From contig SOIY01000190.1 in the NCBI GenBank assembly GCA_004376785.1, positions 1-5,929 on the forward strand: a DNA stretch of 5,929 nt, written 5' to 3'. The first letter of the stretch is position 1. Each line of letters opens with the position of its first letter. Positions 1 to 5,928 of this stretch are shown here, piece after piece. Both the position numbers and the translations under genes were made by a program. Under the pieces are notes generated by a model. It made no database searches. It saw only the letters and a program-made list of their open reading frames with translations, and was not told the DNA's origin. The DNA comes from Candidatus Stahliibacteriota bacterium (GTDB lineage: Bacteria > Hydrothermota > Tepidihabitantia > SM23-42).

Positions 1-342
1 ATGATCTGGGCAGGTAATTTTACCTGTACTCGGGTTGTAATTATATGGATTGTTTGTAACTGGACAGTAAAAATCTTCTTTAGTTAGATCCTCAATTTCA
101 TTTAGACTCGATGGATATCTGCCGTGTTCTGCAAGATACATCTTGATTGCAGTTTCGACCTTCCTGGTTTGAGCAAAACACTGGACTGCCCGACTTCGTT
201 CTATCGGCGCAGTGATTGTCTCTGTTGCGTTATCCTTACCACCCGAATACAGAGTTAATGCAACATAGATAAGAAGTGCCATAATTAAAAGTGAAATAAT
301 TATTGATATTAAAGCCATACCTCGAGAATCTCTATTTTTCAT
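1..342 (-). CDS. Type IV pilin / type II secretion pseudopilin-like protein, C-terminus cut by window edge
   Basis: The reverse strand reads 114 open codons from the ATG at 342 to the window edge, with no stop reached. Residues 1-8 (MKNRDSRG) are a short basic leader ending in Gly8. Cleavage by prepilin peptidase would fall between Gly8 and Met9, followed by a hydrophobic helix at about 9-32, the class III signal of pilins and pseudopilins. Position +5 of the mature protein is Ser13, not the usual Glu. Residues 60-80 (RKVETAIKMYLAEHGRYPSS) match the amphipathic helix and 'NGRYP' turn of GspG/PilA-like proteins. A C-terminal loop has Cys93 and Cys111, a plausible disulfide, and a 'YNPSTGKITCP' strand. 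Such proteins sit in the inner membrane and assemble into a pilus or pseudopilus; whether this is a major or minor subunit cannot be told. It is transcribed away from the ribosomal genes. The pilin-like family is clear, the exact system is not. No Shine-Dalgarno sequence precedes the ATG. At 114 codons the protein is close to family length, so probably little is missing. Confidence 0.85.
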   Translation of the reverse strand, partial: MKNRDSRGMALISIIISLLIMALLIYVALTLYSGGKDNATETITAPIERSRAVQCFAQTRKVETAIKMYLAEHGRYPSSLNEIEDLTKEDFYCPVTNNPYNYNPSTGKITCPDH

Positions 343-350
343 AATAAATT

Positions 351-378
351 ATTATATAATAGTTAACTCAATTGTCAA
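351..378 (-). promoter_or_regulatory. Sigma70-type promoter of the pilin-like gene
   Basis: Read on the reverse strand, TTGACA (378-373) and TATAAT (356-351) are both perfect consensus hexamers, separated by 16 nt. The -10 ends only 8 nt before the A of the ATG at 342, so initiation 6-8 nt downstream of the -10 would fall at about 343-345, practically on the start codon. The -10 lies in a 10-bp palindrome (351-360), and the spacer contains the palindrome AGTTAACT (361-368). Both are short and could be chance in A+T-rich DNA. Confidence 0.75.
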
Positions 379-473
379 TGAACTAGTGTCTCCCTTGTAA
401 AAAGGAACGGGACGCATCGAGAAATTATGAGGAGGTTCTTAGTCCGTTAAAAGAATTTCAGTGTATTTTGTTC

Positions 474-501
474 TTGACATTTTCGAAAATTTGACTAAAA
501 T
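474..501 (+). promoter_or_regulatory. Sigma70-type promoter of the rpsH-infA cluster
   Basis: TTGACA (474-479, perfect -35) is followed after 16 nt by TAAAAT (496-501, one mismatch to TATAAT). Initiation would be expected near 508, giving a 5' untranslated leader of about 39 nt before rpsH. A perfect 12-bp palindrome (479-490) sits inside the spacer. This promoter supports the reading that rpsH begins a transcription unit rather than continuing one from upstream. A readable promoter is not proof of activity. Confidence 0.72.
479..490. repeat. 12-bp perfect palindrome inside the rpsH promoter spacer
   Basis: ATTTTCGAAAAT equals its own reverse complement and occupies most of the -35/-10 spacer, overlapping the last base of the -35. 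A repressor dimer bound here would block polymerase, so it is a candidate operator. It resembles no specific regulator box I can name, and a palindrome of this size in A+T-rich DNA could arise by chance. Confidence 0.3.
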
Positions 502-535
502 AACAGTCTATGATTAAAATAAATAACAACGATTT

Positions 536-542
536 AAGGAGG
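536..542 (+). promoter_or_regulatory. Ribosome binding site of rpsH
   Basis: AAGGAGG is a full-strength Shine-Dalgarno sequence, 4 nt before the ATG at 547. It fixes the start of rpsH and is the strongest ribosome binding site seen ahead of any gene in the window, as suits the first gene of an operon. Confidence 0.85.
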
Positions 543-546
543 CTCT

Positions 547-930
547 ATGGATCCGATTGCTGATATGTTAACTATTATACGGAATGGTTGTCGGGCTCAG
601 AAGATAGAAGTGGCTGCTCCCTATTCACGGCTAAAAACCGAAATTTTAAGGGTCCTTCTTGAGGACGGTTTTATTAATAATTTTACGCTTGATTCAAAGA
701 AGAAAAAGATCACCATTATGTTAAAATATGCGAAGAATGGTGAATCAGTAATAAGAAATCTTGAACGGGTGTCAAAGTGTTCACGAAGGGTATATGTTTC
801 AAAAAATGAAATCCCATATGTTTTAGGCGGACTGGGTACTGCGATTCTTACCACTTCAGAAGGTGTTCTTGGCGATCGCGAGGCGCGCCGAAATAAAGTA
901 GGCGGTGAGGTAATAGCATATGTATATTGA
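547..930 (+). CDS. rpsH: 30S ribosomal protein S8
   Basis: S8 is a primary 16S rRNA-binding protein that nucleates the central (platform) domain of the small subunit. In E. coli it also represses spc operon translation by binding mRNA near the start of rplE. The 127-aa protein has the usual family length (130 in E. coli). It opens with MDPIADMLTIIRNG (residues 1-14), typical of S8, and carries the rRNA-binding C-terminal signature TSEGVLGDREAR (103-114) followed by VGGEV (118-122). The start is fixed by these N-terminal residues and by AAGGAGG 4 nt upstream. Unusually, it is the first gene of its cluster: no rpsN, rplE or other spc gene precedes it, and a divergent pilin-like gene lies on the other side of a 204-nt gap. 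The short predicted leader shows no obvious mimic of the S8-binding rRNA helix, so autoregulation of the E. coli type is not supported here. Confidence 0.97.
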   Translation: MDPIADMLTIIRNGCRAQKIEVAAPYSRLKTEILRVLLEDGFINNFTLDSKKKKITIMLKYAKNGESVIRNLERVSKCSRRVYVSKNEIPYVLGGLGTAILTTSEGVLGDREARRNKVGGEVIAYVY

Positions 931-953
931 TAAACAGTCTGTAAGGGGGCAAA

Positions 954-1523
954 ATGGCAAAAAAGCGTTTTAGTCCAATTACAATTCCAAAGGAAGCCAA
1001 GGTCACTCTATCATATCCAGAGATAAAGGTGCAAGGTCCTTTAGGAACACTGGAAATGAAAATTAGTTCGAAAGTTTTCGTGGAAATTAAGGAAGACCAA
1101 ATTTTTGTGAAAAACCGTGAGAACAGTAAAGAATCGTCAGCACATCAGGGAACAATGAGGTCGCTAATAACTAATCTGATAAACGGTGTTGTTAAAGGAT
1201 TTGAAAAAACCCTGATTATTCAAGGGACAGGATACCGCGCTCAACTAAGTGGCTCCGGTCTGCAACTTTTCGTTGGTTTTTCTAAACCAAAAACAGTCAT
1301 TCTACCAAAAGAAATGAAATGTGAGTTAAAAGTAGTGAAAAGTGCAGAAAAAGGAGATTTAACCTATATAACCTTAAAGGGTATTGATAAACAACTGGTT
1401 GGTGATGTGGCTGCTCGAATAAAGAAAACTCGCAAACCTGACCCATACAAGCATAAGGGCATCAGGTATGCAGATGAGGTTATCAGGAAAAAGGTCGGAA
1501 AGCGCGCTATTGTCCAGGCATAA
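954..1523 (+). CDS. rplF: 50S ribosomal protein L6
   Basis: L6 binds 23S rRNA near the sarcin-ricin loop and factor-binding site and helps late 50S assembly. The 189-aa product is slightly longer than E. coli L6 (177). It shows the two tandem L6 folds: VQGPLGTL (26-33) and GTMRSLITNLINGVVKGFEK (66-85) in the first, GTGYRA (91-96) at the junction, and the diagnostic C-terminal block KPDPYKHKGIRY (161-172) ending in KKVGK (179-183). The N-terminus reads MAKKRFSPI, where most homologues have a 'RIGKKPI'-like stretch, and the usual 'GFSHP' appears as GFSKP (108-112); both are mild variants. AAGGGGG at 943-949 precedes the ATG by 4 nt. It lies 23 nt after rpsH, in the normal spc position. Confidence 0.97.
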   Translation: MAKKRFSPITIPKEAKVTLSYPEIKVQGPLGTLEMKISSKVFVEIKEDQIFVKNRENSKESSAHQGTMRSLITNLINGVVKGFEKTLIIQGTGYRAQLSGSGLQLFVGFSKPKTVILPKEMKCELKVVKSAEKGDLTYITLKGIDKQLVGDVAARIKKTRKPDPYKHKGIRYADEVIRKKVGKRAIVQA

Positions 1524-1535
1524 GGAGATAGAATA

Positions 1536-1880
1536 ATGAAACTGACTGGTCGGAAAAGACGGCATCAGAGTATAAGAAAAAAGATAATGGGAACAAAGGA
1601 AAAACCAAGGCTCTGCGTTTTTCGAAGTAATCGCCACATTTATGTACAAATTATTGATGATACGCAACAGAAAGTACTTTTTGGTTATTCCTCAGTAGGC
1701 GACAAGAATCTCAGCAAAAAGAAAAAAACAGAAACTGCACTTGAAACAGGAAAAAGAATCGGTAAACTCGCCCTTGAAAAGGGAATTAAAGAAGTGGTGT
1801 TTGACCGTGCAGGGTACAGATATCACGGTCGTGTTAAGGCAATAGCTGAAGGTGCTCGGGAAGCCGGCTTAAAATTTTAG
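1536..1880 (+). CDS. rplR: 50S ribosomal protein L18
   Basis: L18 binds 5S rRNA and, with L5, places it in the central protuberance of the large subunit. The product is 114 aa, as expected (117 in E. coli). A basic N-terminal tail (1-23) is followed by the signature PRLCVFRSNRHIYVQIIDD (24-42). A Lys-rich stretch (KKKK, 61-64) leads to the helical part, and the conserved end runs from FDRAGYRYHGRVKAIAEG (89-106) to GLKF (111-114). The ribosome binding site AAGGAG (1522-1527) overlaps the stop codon of rplF, so the two genes are only 12 nt apart and probably translationally linked. Confidence 0.97.
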   Translation: MKLTGRKRRHQSIRKKIMGTKEKPRLCVFRSNRHIYVQIIDDTQQKVLFGYSSVGDKNLSKKKKTETALETGKRIGKLALEKGIKEVVFDRAGYRYHGRVKAIAEGAREAGLKF

Positions 1881-1890
1881 GGGAGGTTGA

Positions 1891-2430
1891 GTGTTAGAAA
1901 GTAGCGAAATGTTCGTTGAGAAAGTTGTTGAATTAAAAAGAGTGATTAAGGTTGTAAAAGGAGGAAAAAGATTAAAACTATACGCCTGTGTTGTTGTTGG
2001 TGATAGTGCAGGAAGTGTAGGAATTGGCCATGCAAAATCGTCTGCAGTTGCAGATGCAATCAAAAAAGCAATAGTGATTGCAAGAAAGAATATGGTGAAA
2101 GTAGATGTTACTGAAGGCACTATACTTCATTTAATAAAAGGCAAATTTTCAGCAAGCCACATAATGCTAAAGCCGGCTTTAACTGGAACAGGCATCATCG
2201 CCTCAAGCCCGGTTCGAGCAGTCTGTGAGGCAGTAGGCATTAAAAACATCCTTACAAAATCCTTGGGTTCAAATAATCCAAGTAACCTCGCTAATGCAAC
2301 GATAAACGCCCTGAAATTAATCCGTCCTGTTAGTGTAGTGGCTGAAATGCGCAACAAACCCGTAGAATATTTTAGAAGGAAAAAATATGAAGAAGATAAA
2401 AGTAATATTAAAGAAGAGTCCAATAAATAA
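1891..2430 (+). CDS. rpsE: 30S ribosomal protein S5
   Basis: S5 acts at the mRNA entry region of the 30S subunit, in translational accuracy and helicase-like unwinding, and is where spectinomycin-resistance changes map. The 179-aa protein has the N-terminal double-stranded-RNA-binding fold, with VVKGGKRLKLYACVVVGDSA (21-40) and a helix ending KNMVKV (66-71). The C-terminal S5 fold has EGTILHLIKGKF (75-86), LKPALTGTGII (93-103) and KSLGSNNPSN (123-132). Small variants from the usual family text are TILHLI for TIPHEV and GIIASSPV for GVIAGGPV. The start is a GTG with GGGGAGG (1880-1886) 4 nt before it; starting at the later Met7 would leave this site too far away. The charged tail from residue 166 is encoded in DNA shared with rpmD and makes the protein a little longer than E. 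coli S5 (167 aa). Confidence 0.96.
   Translation: MLESSEMFVEKVVELKRVIKVVKGGKRLKLYACVVVGDSAGSVGIGHAKSSAVADAIKKAIVIARKNMVKVDVTEGTILHLIKGKFSASHIMLKPALTGTGIIASSPVRAVCEAVGIKNILTKSLGSNNPSNLANATINALKLIRPVSVVAEMRNKPVEYFRRKKYEEDKSNIKEESNK
2374..2380 (+). promoter_or_regulatory. Ribosome binding site of rpmD, inside rpsE
   Basis: AGAAGGA lies 6 nt before the ATG at 2387 and is embedded in the rpsE codons for the Arg/Lys-rich stretch at about residues 162-164. It supports initiation of rpmD within rpsE rather than at a later codon. Confidence 0.6.
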
Positions 2431-2581
2431 AATAAGAAAACATAAACTTACCTTGAAGGCTCTGGGATTAACAAAAATCGGCAAATCAAGAATATTGCCT
2501 GATAATGATGCAGTTCGAGGTATGATTAATAAAGTTTCATATATGTTAGAGGTCAAGGAGATTAACGATGAAGTTAAGTGA
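2387..2581 (+). CDS. rpmD: 50S ribosomal protein L30
   Basis: L30 is a small 23S rRNA-binding protein of the large subunit. The 64-aa product matches the family from its first residue: KIKVILKKSPI (3-13) corresponds to the first strand of L30. LTLKALGL (21-28) and the diagnostic AVRGMINKVSYMLEV (42-56) follow. Because homology starts at residue 1-3, the ATG at 2387 is very likely the true start, even though it puts 44 nt of the gene inside rpsE in the +1 frame. The last few residues (NDEVK, 60-64) extend past the usual end of L30, where the gene overlaps rplO by 14 nt. It lies between rpsE and rplO as in most bacteria. Confidence 0.95.
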   Translation: MKKIKVILKKSPINKIRKHKLTLKALGLTKIGKSRILPDNDAVRGMINKVSYMLEVKEINDEVK

Positions 2582-3005
2582 TCTTAAACCTTCAAAAGGA
2601 GCGACAAAAAAACGAAAACGTGTTGGATGTGGTCCTGGATCCGGGCATGGAAAAACATCAACAAGAGGTCATAAAGGTGATCAATCAAGGTCAGGATATC
2701 GGGTAAAATCAGGGTATGAAGGCGGGCAGATGCCAATTACACGAAGAATTCCGAAAAGAGGATTTGTGAATATATTTAAGGAAAACTACGAAATCGTGAA
2801 TGTTGAGTTGTTAAATAAATTAGAGCCGAATACTGTAGTAACCCCGACATCATTGAAGGAAAAAGGACTAATTAAGGGTAAATATAAATTGAAGATCCTT
2901 GGTCAAGGGGAAATTTCAGTTCCGCTGACAGTAAAAGCACACAAATTCTCTAAAACAGCCCAAGATAAAATTATTAGTGCTAAAGGAGCAATAGAAAAAA
3001 TATAA
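2568..3005 (+). CDS. rplO: 50S ribosomal protein L15
   Basis: L15 is an early-to-middle assembly protein of the large subunit whose long basic, Gly-rich N-terminal arm threads through 23S rRNA. The 145-aa length equals the family norm (144 in E. coli). The arm is seen as GCGPGSGHGKTSTRGHKG (20-37), then EGGQMP (51-56) and RRIPKRGF (59-66), the L15 signature. The globular C-terminal domain follows from about residue 70. Cys21 stands where Arg is common in this arm. AAGGAG (2555-2560) lies 7 nt before the ATG, within the end of rpmD. The stop codon shares one base with the first secY start codon. Confidence 0.97.
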   Translation: MKLSDLKPSKGATKKRKRVGCGPGSGHGKTSTRGHKGDQSRSGYRVKSGYEGGQMPITRRIPKRGFVNIFKENYEIVNVELLNKLEPNTVVTPTSLKEKGLIKGKYKLKILGQGEISVPLTVKAHKFSKTAQDKIISAKGAIEKI

Positions 3006-4318
3006 TGATGTCAACATTCCAAAATATCTTTAAAGTTCCTGATTTGAAAAAGAAAATGCTTTTTACATTGTTTGCTATTGCAGTATATCGTCTTGGTGGT
3101 CACATACCTTTACCCGGAATAAATGTCCAAGCCCTGGGGCTCTTAATGCAACAACTAAAACAACAGGGCTCAATATTTGGAATGTATGATATTTTTGTAG
3201 GTGGTGCATTATCAAGATCTGCAATACTCTTTTTAGGAGTTATGCCCTACATTTCAGCTTCGATTATATTCCAGCTGATTGGTTCAGTATTTCCGCAAAT
3301 CGAAAGGCTTCAACGTGACCAGGCGGGCAGAAGAAAGATTACGCAATACACCAGGTATCTCACTGTAGCGTTGGCAATATTCCAGTCAACCGGTATAGCC
3401 ATATTTTTAGAAACTCAGAAATTTGCCAGTGCCACAGGGACTATGACAATTGTCTATGACCCAGGTTGGACTTTTCGTCTTACTGCAATGCTCTCGTTGA
3501 CCTGTGGTGCAATTTTTGCAATGTGGCTTGGTGAACAAATAACTGAAAAAGGAATTGGTAATGGTATATCCTTTCTCATCTTCATAGGCTGTCTTGAAGA
3601 ATATCCGGCTTATTTCCTCAGAACTGCACAGCTTGTTATAACCCAGGGTCTATCATTAATAAATTTAATTCTTGTAATAATTATAATGATTTTTATAGTT
3701 GCTGGAGTTATTGTAATGACCCAGGCGCAGCGTCGTATTCCTGTTCAATATCCAAAACGAATAGTGGGCCGACGGATGTATGGTGGGCAATCAACTTTCT
3801 TACCACTAAGAGTTAACACCGCTGGTGTTATACCGATAATCTTTGCGCAATCCCTTGTTGTTTTTCCTGGAACTGTTGCAGCTTATCTTCCCGCGCTCAA
3901 AAATATTGCCGAAATATTTAAACCCGGTTTCTGGGGTTATGATTTACTTTTCTTTACTCTTATAGTATTCTTCACCTTTTTCTATACCTCTATTGTCTTT
4001 AATCCTGTTGAGATGGCAGACAACATGAAACGCTATGGTGGTTTTATTCCTGGAATACGACCCGGTGCCAGAACCGCCAATTACATTGACGGTGTTTTGT
4101 CAAAAATAACCGTACCTGGGGCACTCTTTCTAGCCTCTATCGCCCTTGTTCCCTGGTATTTAATCAATTTTTTAAATGTCCCATTTTATTTCGGTGGTAC
4201 AACTCTTTTAATCATAGTCGGCGTGGCATTAGACACACTTCAGCAGATTGAATCACAATTAATGATGTATCATTATGAAGGATTCATGAAACGAGGTAAG
4301 ATTAGAGGCAGACGGTGA
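3005..4318 (+). CDS. secY: Protein translocase channel subunit SecY
   Basis: SecY is the pore of the Sec translocon in the cytoplasmic membrane. It passes unfolded proteins outward with SecA, and inserts membrane proteins with the ribosome; partners are SecE and SecG. The 437 aa and about ten hydrophobic segments fit the family. Visible signatures are YRLGGHIPLPGIN (28-40), LGVMPYISASIIFQLI (77-92), AGRRKITQYTRYLTV (107-121) and GEQITEKGIGNGISF (176-190). The cytoplasmic loop 240-270 has RRIPVQYPKR. The loop 334-365 contains GIRPG (350-354), whose Arg352 aligns with E. coli Arg357, needed for SecA-driven transport. Translation may start at 3005, overlapping the rplO stop (TAATG), or at the next ATG, 3008. 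The only AAGGAG (2983-2988) is about 16 nt away, too far for a good site, so reinitiation after rplO is likely. Confidence 0.97.
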   Translation: MMSTFQNIFKVPDLKKKMLFTLFAIAVYRLGGHIPLPGINVQALGLLMQQLKQQGSIFGMYDIFVGGALSRSAILFLGVMPYISASIIFQLIGSVFPQIERLQRDQAGRRKITQYTRYLTVALAIFQSTGIAIFLETQKFASATGTMTIVYDPGWTFRLTAMLSLTCGAIFAMWLGEQITEKGIGNGISFLIFIGCLEEYPAYFLRTAQLVITQGLSLINLILVIIIMIFIVAGVIVMTQAQRRIPVQYPKRIVGRRMYGGQSTFLPLRVNTAGVIPIIFAQSLVVFPGTVAAYLPALKNIAEIFKPGFWGYDLLFFTLIVFFTFFYTSIVFNPVEMADNMKRYGGFIPGIRPGARTANYIDGVLSKITVPGALFLASIALVPWYLINFLNVPFYFGGTTLLIIVGVALDTLQQIESQLMMYHYEGFMKRGKIRGRR

Positions 4319-4971
4319 GGGTTTTATTGTTTGGTCCACCCGGCGTTGGTAAAGGCACCCAAGCTGATTTATTGTCTAAAAAGTACAATTTTATTAAATT
4401 TTCCATGGGAGACATATTACGTGAAGAGGTTTCTTTGAGTACCTCACTGGGCAACAAGGTAGAAAACTATTTAATCCGTGGTATTTTAGTACCAGATAAT
4501 ATTATATTCGAGCTTGTCAAAAACTTTTTAAAGAAAAATAAGGAAGCCCATATATTGTTTGATGGTTTTCCTCGAACATTGAATCAAGCTCAAAATCTAA
4601 ACAAGAATCTGACTCAACTTGGTCTATCATTTGAGGTCGCATTAGAAATGCATCTTGCCGAGGATGAAATTGTCAAAAGATTAATAAATCGAAGATATTG
4701 TCCTAAATGTAATAAAATTTATAATTATGCAACAAAACCTCCAAAAACAAATGGTGTATGCGATCACTGTCACACTAAACTGATCAAGAGAAGTGATGAT
4801 GACACAAATACTATTAAAAAACGACTACAGGTCTATGAAGAAAAAACACATCCACTCGTTGATTATTATAAATCACTTAATGTTTATAATCAAATAAATG
4901 CAACTGGTTCTCAGGAAGATGTCTTCAAAAAAATTTCGGAAATTATCGATGCATATATTAATAAAAGATGA
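4315..4971 (+). CDS. adk: Adenylate kinase, long form with four-cysteine lid
   Basis: This cytosolic enzyme catalyses AMP + ATP = 2 ADP and balances the adenylate pool. The 218-aa product is the long bacterial form. The P-loop GPPGVGKGTQ is at 7-16, the AMP-binding segment includes MGDILREE (31-38), and DGFPRTLNQAQ is at 83-93. The lid spans about 121-160, and RSDDD (159-163) with arginines around 170 supply catalytic contacts. The lid holds Cys129, Cys132, Cys149 and Cys152 in a C-X2-C-X16-C-X2-C pattern, the structural zinc site known from Bacillus-type enzymes and absent from E. coli Adk. The start is GTG in a GTGA overlap with the secY stop, with AGAGG (4304-4308) 6 nt upstream; the P-loop's distance from the N-terminus confirms it. 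Translational coupling to secY is likely. Confidence 0.97.
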   Translation: MRVLLFGPPGVGKGTQADLLSKKYNFIKFSMGDILREEVSLSTSLGNKVENYLIRGILVPDNIIFELVKNFLKKNKEAHILFDGFPRTLNQAQNLNKNLTQLGLSFEVALEMHLAEDEIVKRLINRRYCPKCNKIYNYATKPPKTNGVCDHCHTKLIKRSDDDTNTIKKRLQVYEEKTHPLVDYYKSLNVYNQINATGSQEDVFKKISEIIDAYINKR

Positions 4972-5707
4972 AAAGGCAATTAAAAAAATCGCTGTTGCTG
5001 GTAATATCATCTATGAAATCTTTTCGGCTATCGATAAAATGGATTTAAACAGCATGCAAACAATAGAACTGAATGATAAAATTGATACGATGATAAAAGC
5101 ACATCGTGCAACTCCTGCCTTTTTAGACTATCGTGGTTTTCCAAAAAGTTGCTGCATTTCGTTAAACAATGAAGTCGTACATGGTATACCAGATGACCGT
5201 AAAATTCAAAAAGGCGACCTTGTTAAAATAGATGTTGGTGTAATATATCAGGATTATATTGCTGATGCTGCAAAAACCTTCGCTGTGGGAAATATACCTG
5301 ATGATGTGAAAAAATTACTTGCAGTAACCAGGAAAGCTTTAGAAAAAGGTATTGAAATGGCAAAAAAGGGGAATAGAATTTCAGATATTTCTCGATCCGT
5401 GCAAACAACCGTTGAAGAGAATGGCTTTAGTGTTGTGCGTGAACTAACCGGTCATGGTGTTGGTATAAGTTTGCATGAAGAACCAATTATCCCAAATTTT
5501 ATCGGTTCTGGAGCAGACCCAGTTATAAAACCTGGGATGGTTTTTGCTATTGAACCTATGGTTAATATAGGTGGTTATGACGTAATAACCGCGGAAAATG
5601 GTTGGACAATTAAAGCCAAGGATGGCTCTCTATCCTGCCACTATGAAGATACCATTGCAATTCTTGAAAAGGGCAATATAAATCTAACCAGGGTTGTGGG
5701 AAGTTAA
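4949..5707 (+). CDS. map: Methionine aminopeptidase, type I
   Basis: This enzyme removes the initiator methionine from new proteins, acting at the ribosome with a dinuclear metal centre. All five expected ligands are present: Asp95 (IDVG), Asp106 (ADAAK), His169 (GHGVG), Glu202 (IEP) and Glu233 (YED). The substrate-contacting histidines are His78 (VVHGIP) and His176 (LHEEP). Pocket residues align with E. coli Tyr62, Cys70 and Trp221 as Tyr61, Cys69 and Trp219; Phe177 is replaced by Leu175. The length of 252 aa is that of a type Ia enzyme, without an N-terminal zinc-finger extension. The frame stays open upstream to an ATG at 4898, but homology (MHILIKDEKAIKKIAVAG) begins at the ATG at 4949, which I choose. 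This leaves a 23-nt overlap with adk and only a weak GGA (4938-4940) as ribosome binding site, so coupling to adk is likely. Confidence 0.95.
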   Translation: MHILIKDEKAIKKIAVAGNIIYEIFSAIDKMDLNSMQTIELNDKIDTMIKAHRATPAFLDYRGFPKSCCISLNNEVVHGIPDDRKIQKGDLVKIDVGVIYQDYIADAAKTFAVGNIPDDVKKLLAVTRKALEKGIEMAKKGNRISDISRSVQTTVEENGFSVVRELTGHGVGISLHEEPIIPNFIGSGADPVIKPGMVFAIEPMVNIGGYDVITAENGWTIKAKDGSLSCHYEDTIAILEKGNINLTRVVGS

Positions 5708-5709
5708 CT

Positions 5710-5928
5710 ATGGCAAGAAAAGATTTAATCCAGACAGAAGGAACAATAGTTGAGACTCTACCTAATGCAATGTTTCGGGTTGAATTAGACAATGGTCACA
5801 AGGTTCTTGCTCATGTCTCCGGTAAAATGAGGATGAGTTATATAAAAATTCTACCAGGGGATAGAGTTTTACTCGAGCTATCGCCGTATGACCTGTCGCG
5901 GGGAAGAATTGTCTGGAGATATAAATAA
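5710..5928 (+). CDS. infA: Translation initiation factor IF-1
   Basis: IF1 binds the A site of the 30S subunit during initiation and assists IF2 and IF3. The 72-aa protein is one S1-like OB fold and matches the family end to end: EGTIVETLPNAMFRVELDNG (10-29), HKVLAHVSGKMRM (30-42), ILPGDRV (47-53) and LSPYDLSRGRI (57-67). Ser43 replaces the commoner His after 'MRM'. The gene follows map after 2 nt (TAA CT ATG) with only a weak GGGAAG (5698-5703) upstream, so it probably depends on ribosomes finishing map. It ends one base before the window edge; rpmJ and rpsM usually come next. Confidence 0.97.
   Translation: MARKDLIQTEGTIVETLPNAMFRVELDNGHKVLAHVSGKMRMSYIKILPGDRVLLELSPYDLSRGRIVWRYK

Noticed and set aside
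372..400. Second + strand promoter candidate, TTGTCA-N17-TTGTAA
   Set aside because: The -10 hexamer is poor and the downstream pair at 474-501 is far better and closer to rpsH.
392..411. Small hairpin (CCTT/AAGG or CCC/GGG) in the intergenic region
   Set aside because: Stems of 3-4 bp with no T-run after them on either strand; not a credible terminator.
427..450. Seven-codon reading frame (MRRFLVR) with an AGGAGG inside it, upstream of rpsH
   Set aside because: It lies before the predicted rpsH promoter, has no ribosome binding site of its own, and the AGGAGG is not followed by a suitable start codon. It is most likely chance.
2380..2430. Frameshift or fusion of rpsE with rpmD
   Set aside because: Both proteins are complete with recognisable ends and rpmD has a plausible ribosome binding site, so an overlap explains the sequence better than an error.
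1374..2556. Several open frames on the - strand opposite rplF, rplR, rpsE and rpmD, 79-98 codons each
   Set aside because: They are antisense to well-identified genes, resemble no known family, and lack ribosome binding sites and promoters that I can see.
4898..4948. Longer map product starting at 4898 or 4919
   Set aside because: The extra 17 residues are basic, unlike the family, and are read from adk coding DNA; homology begins at the ATG at 4949.
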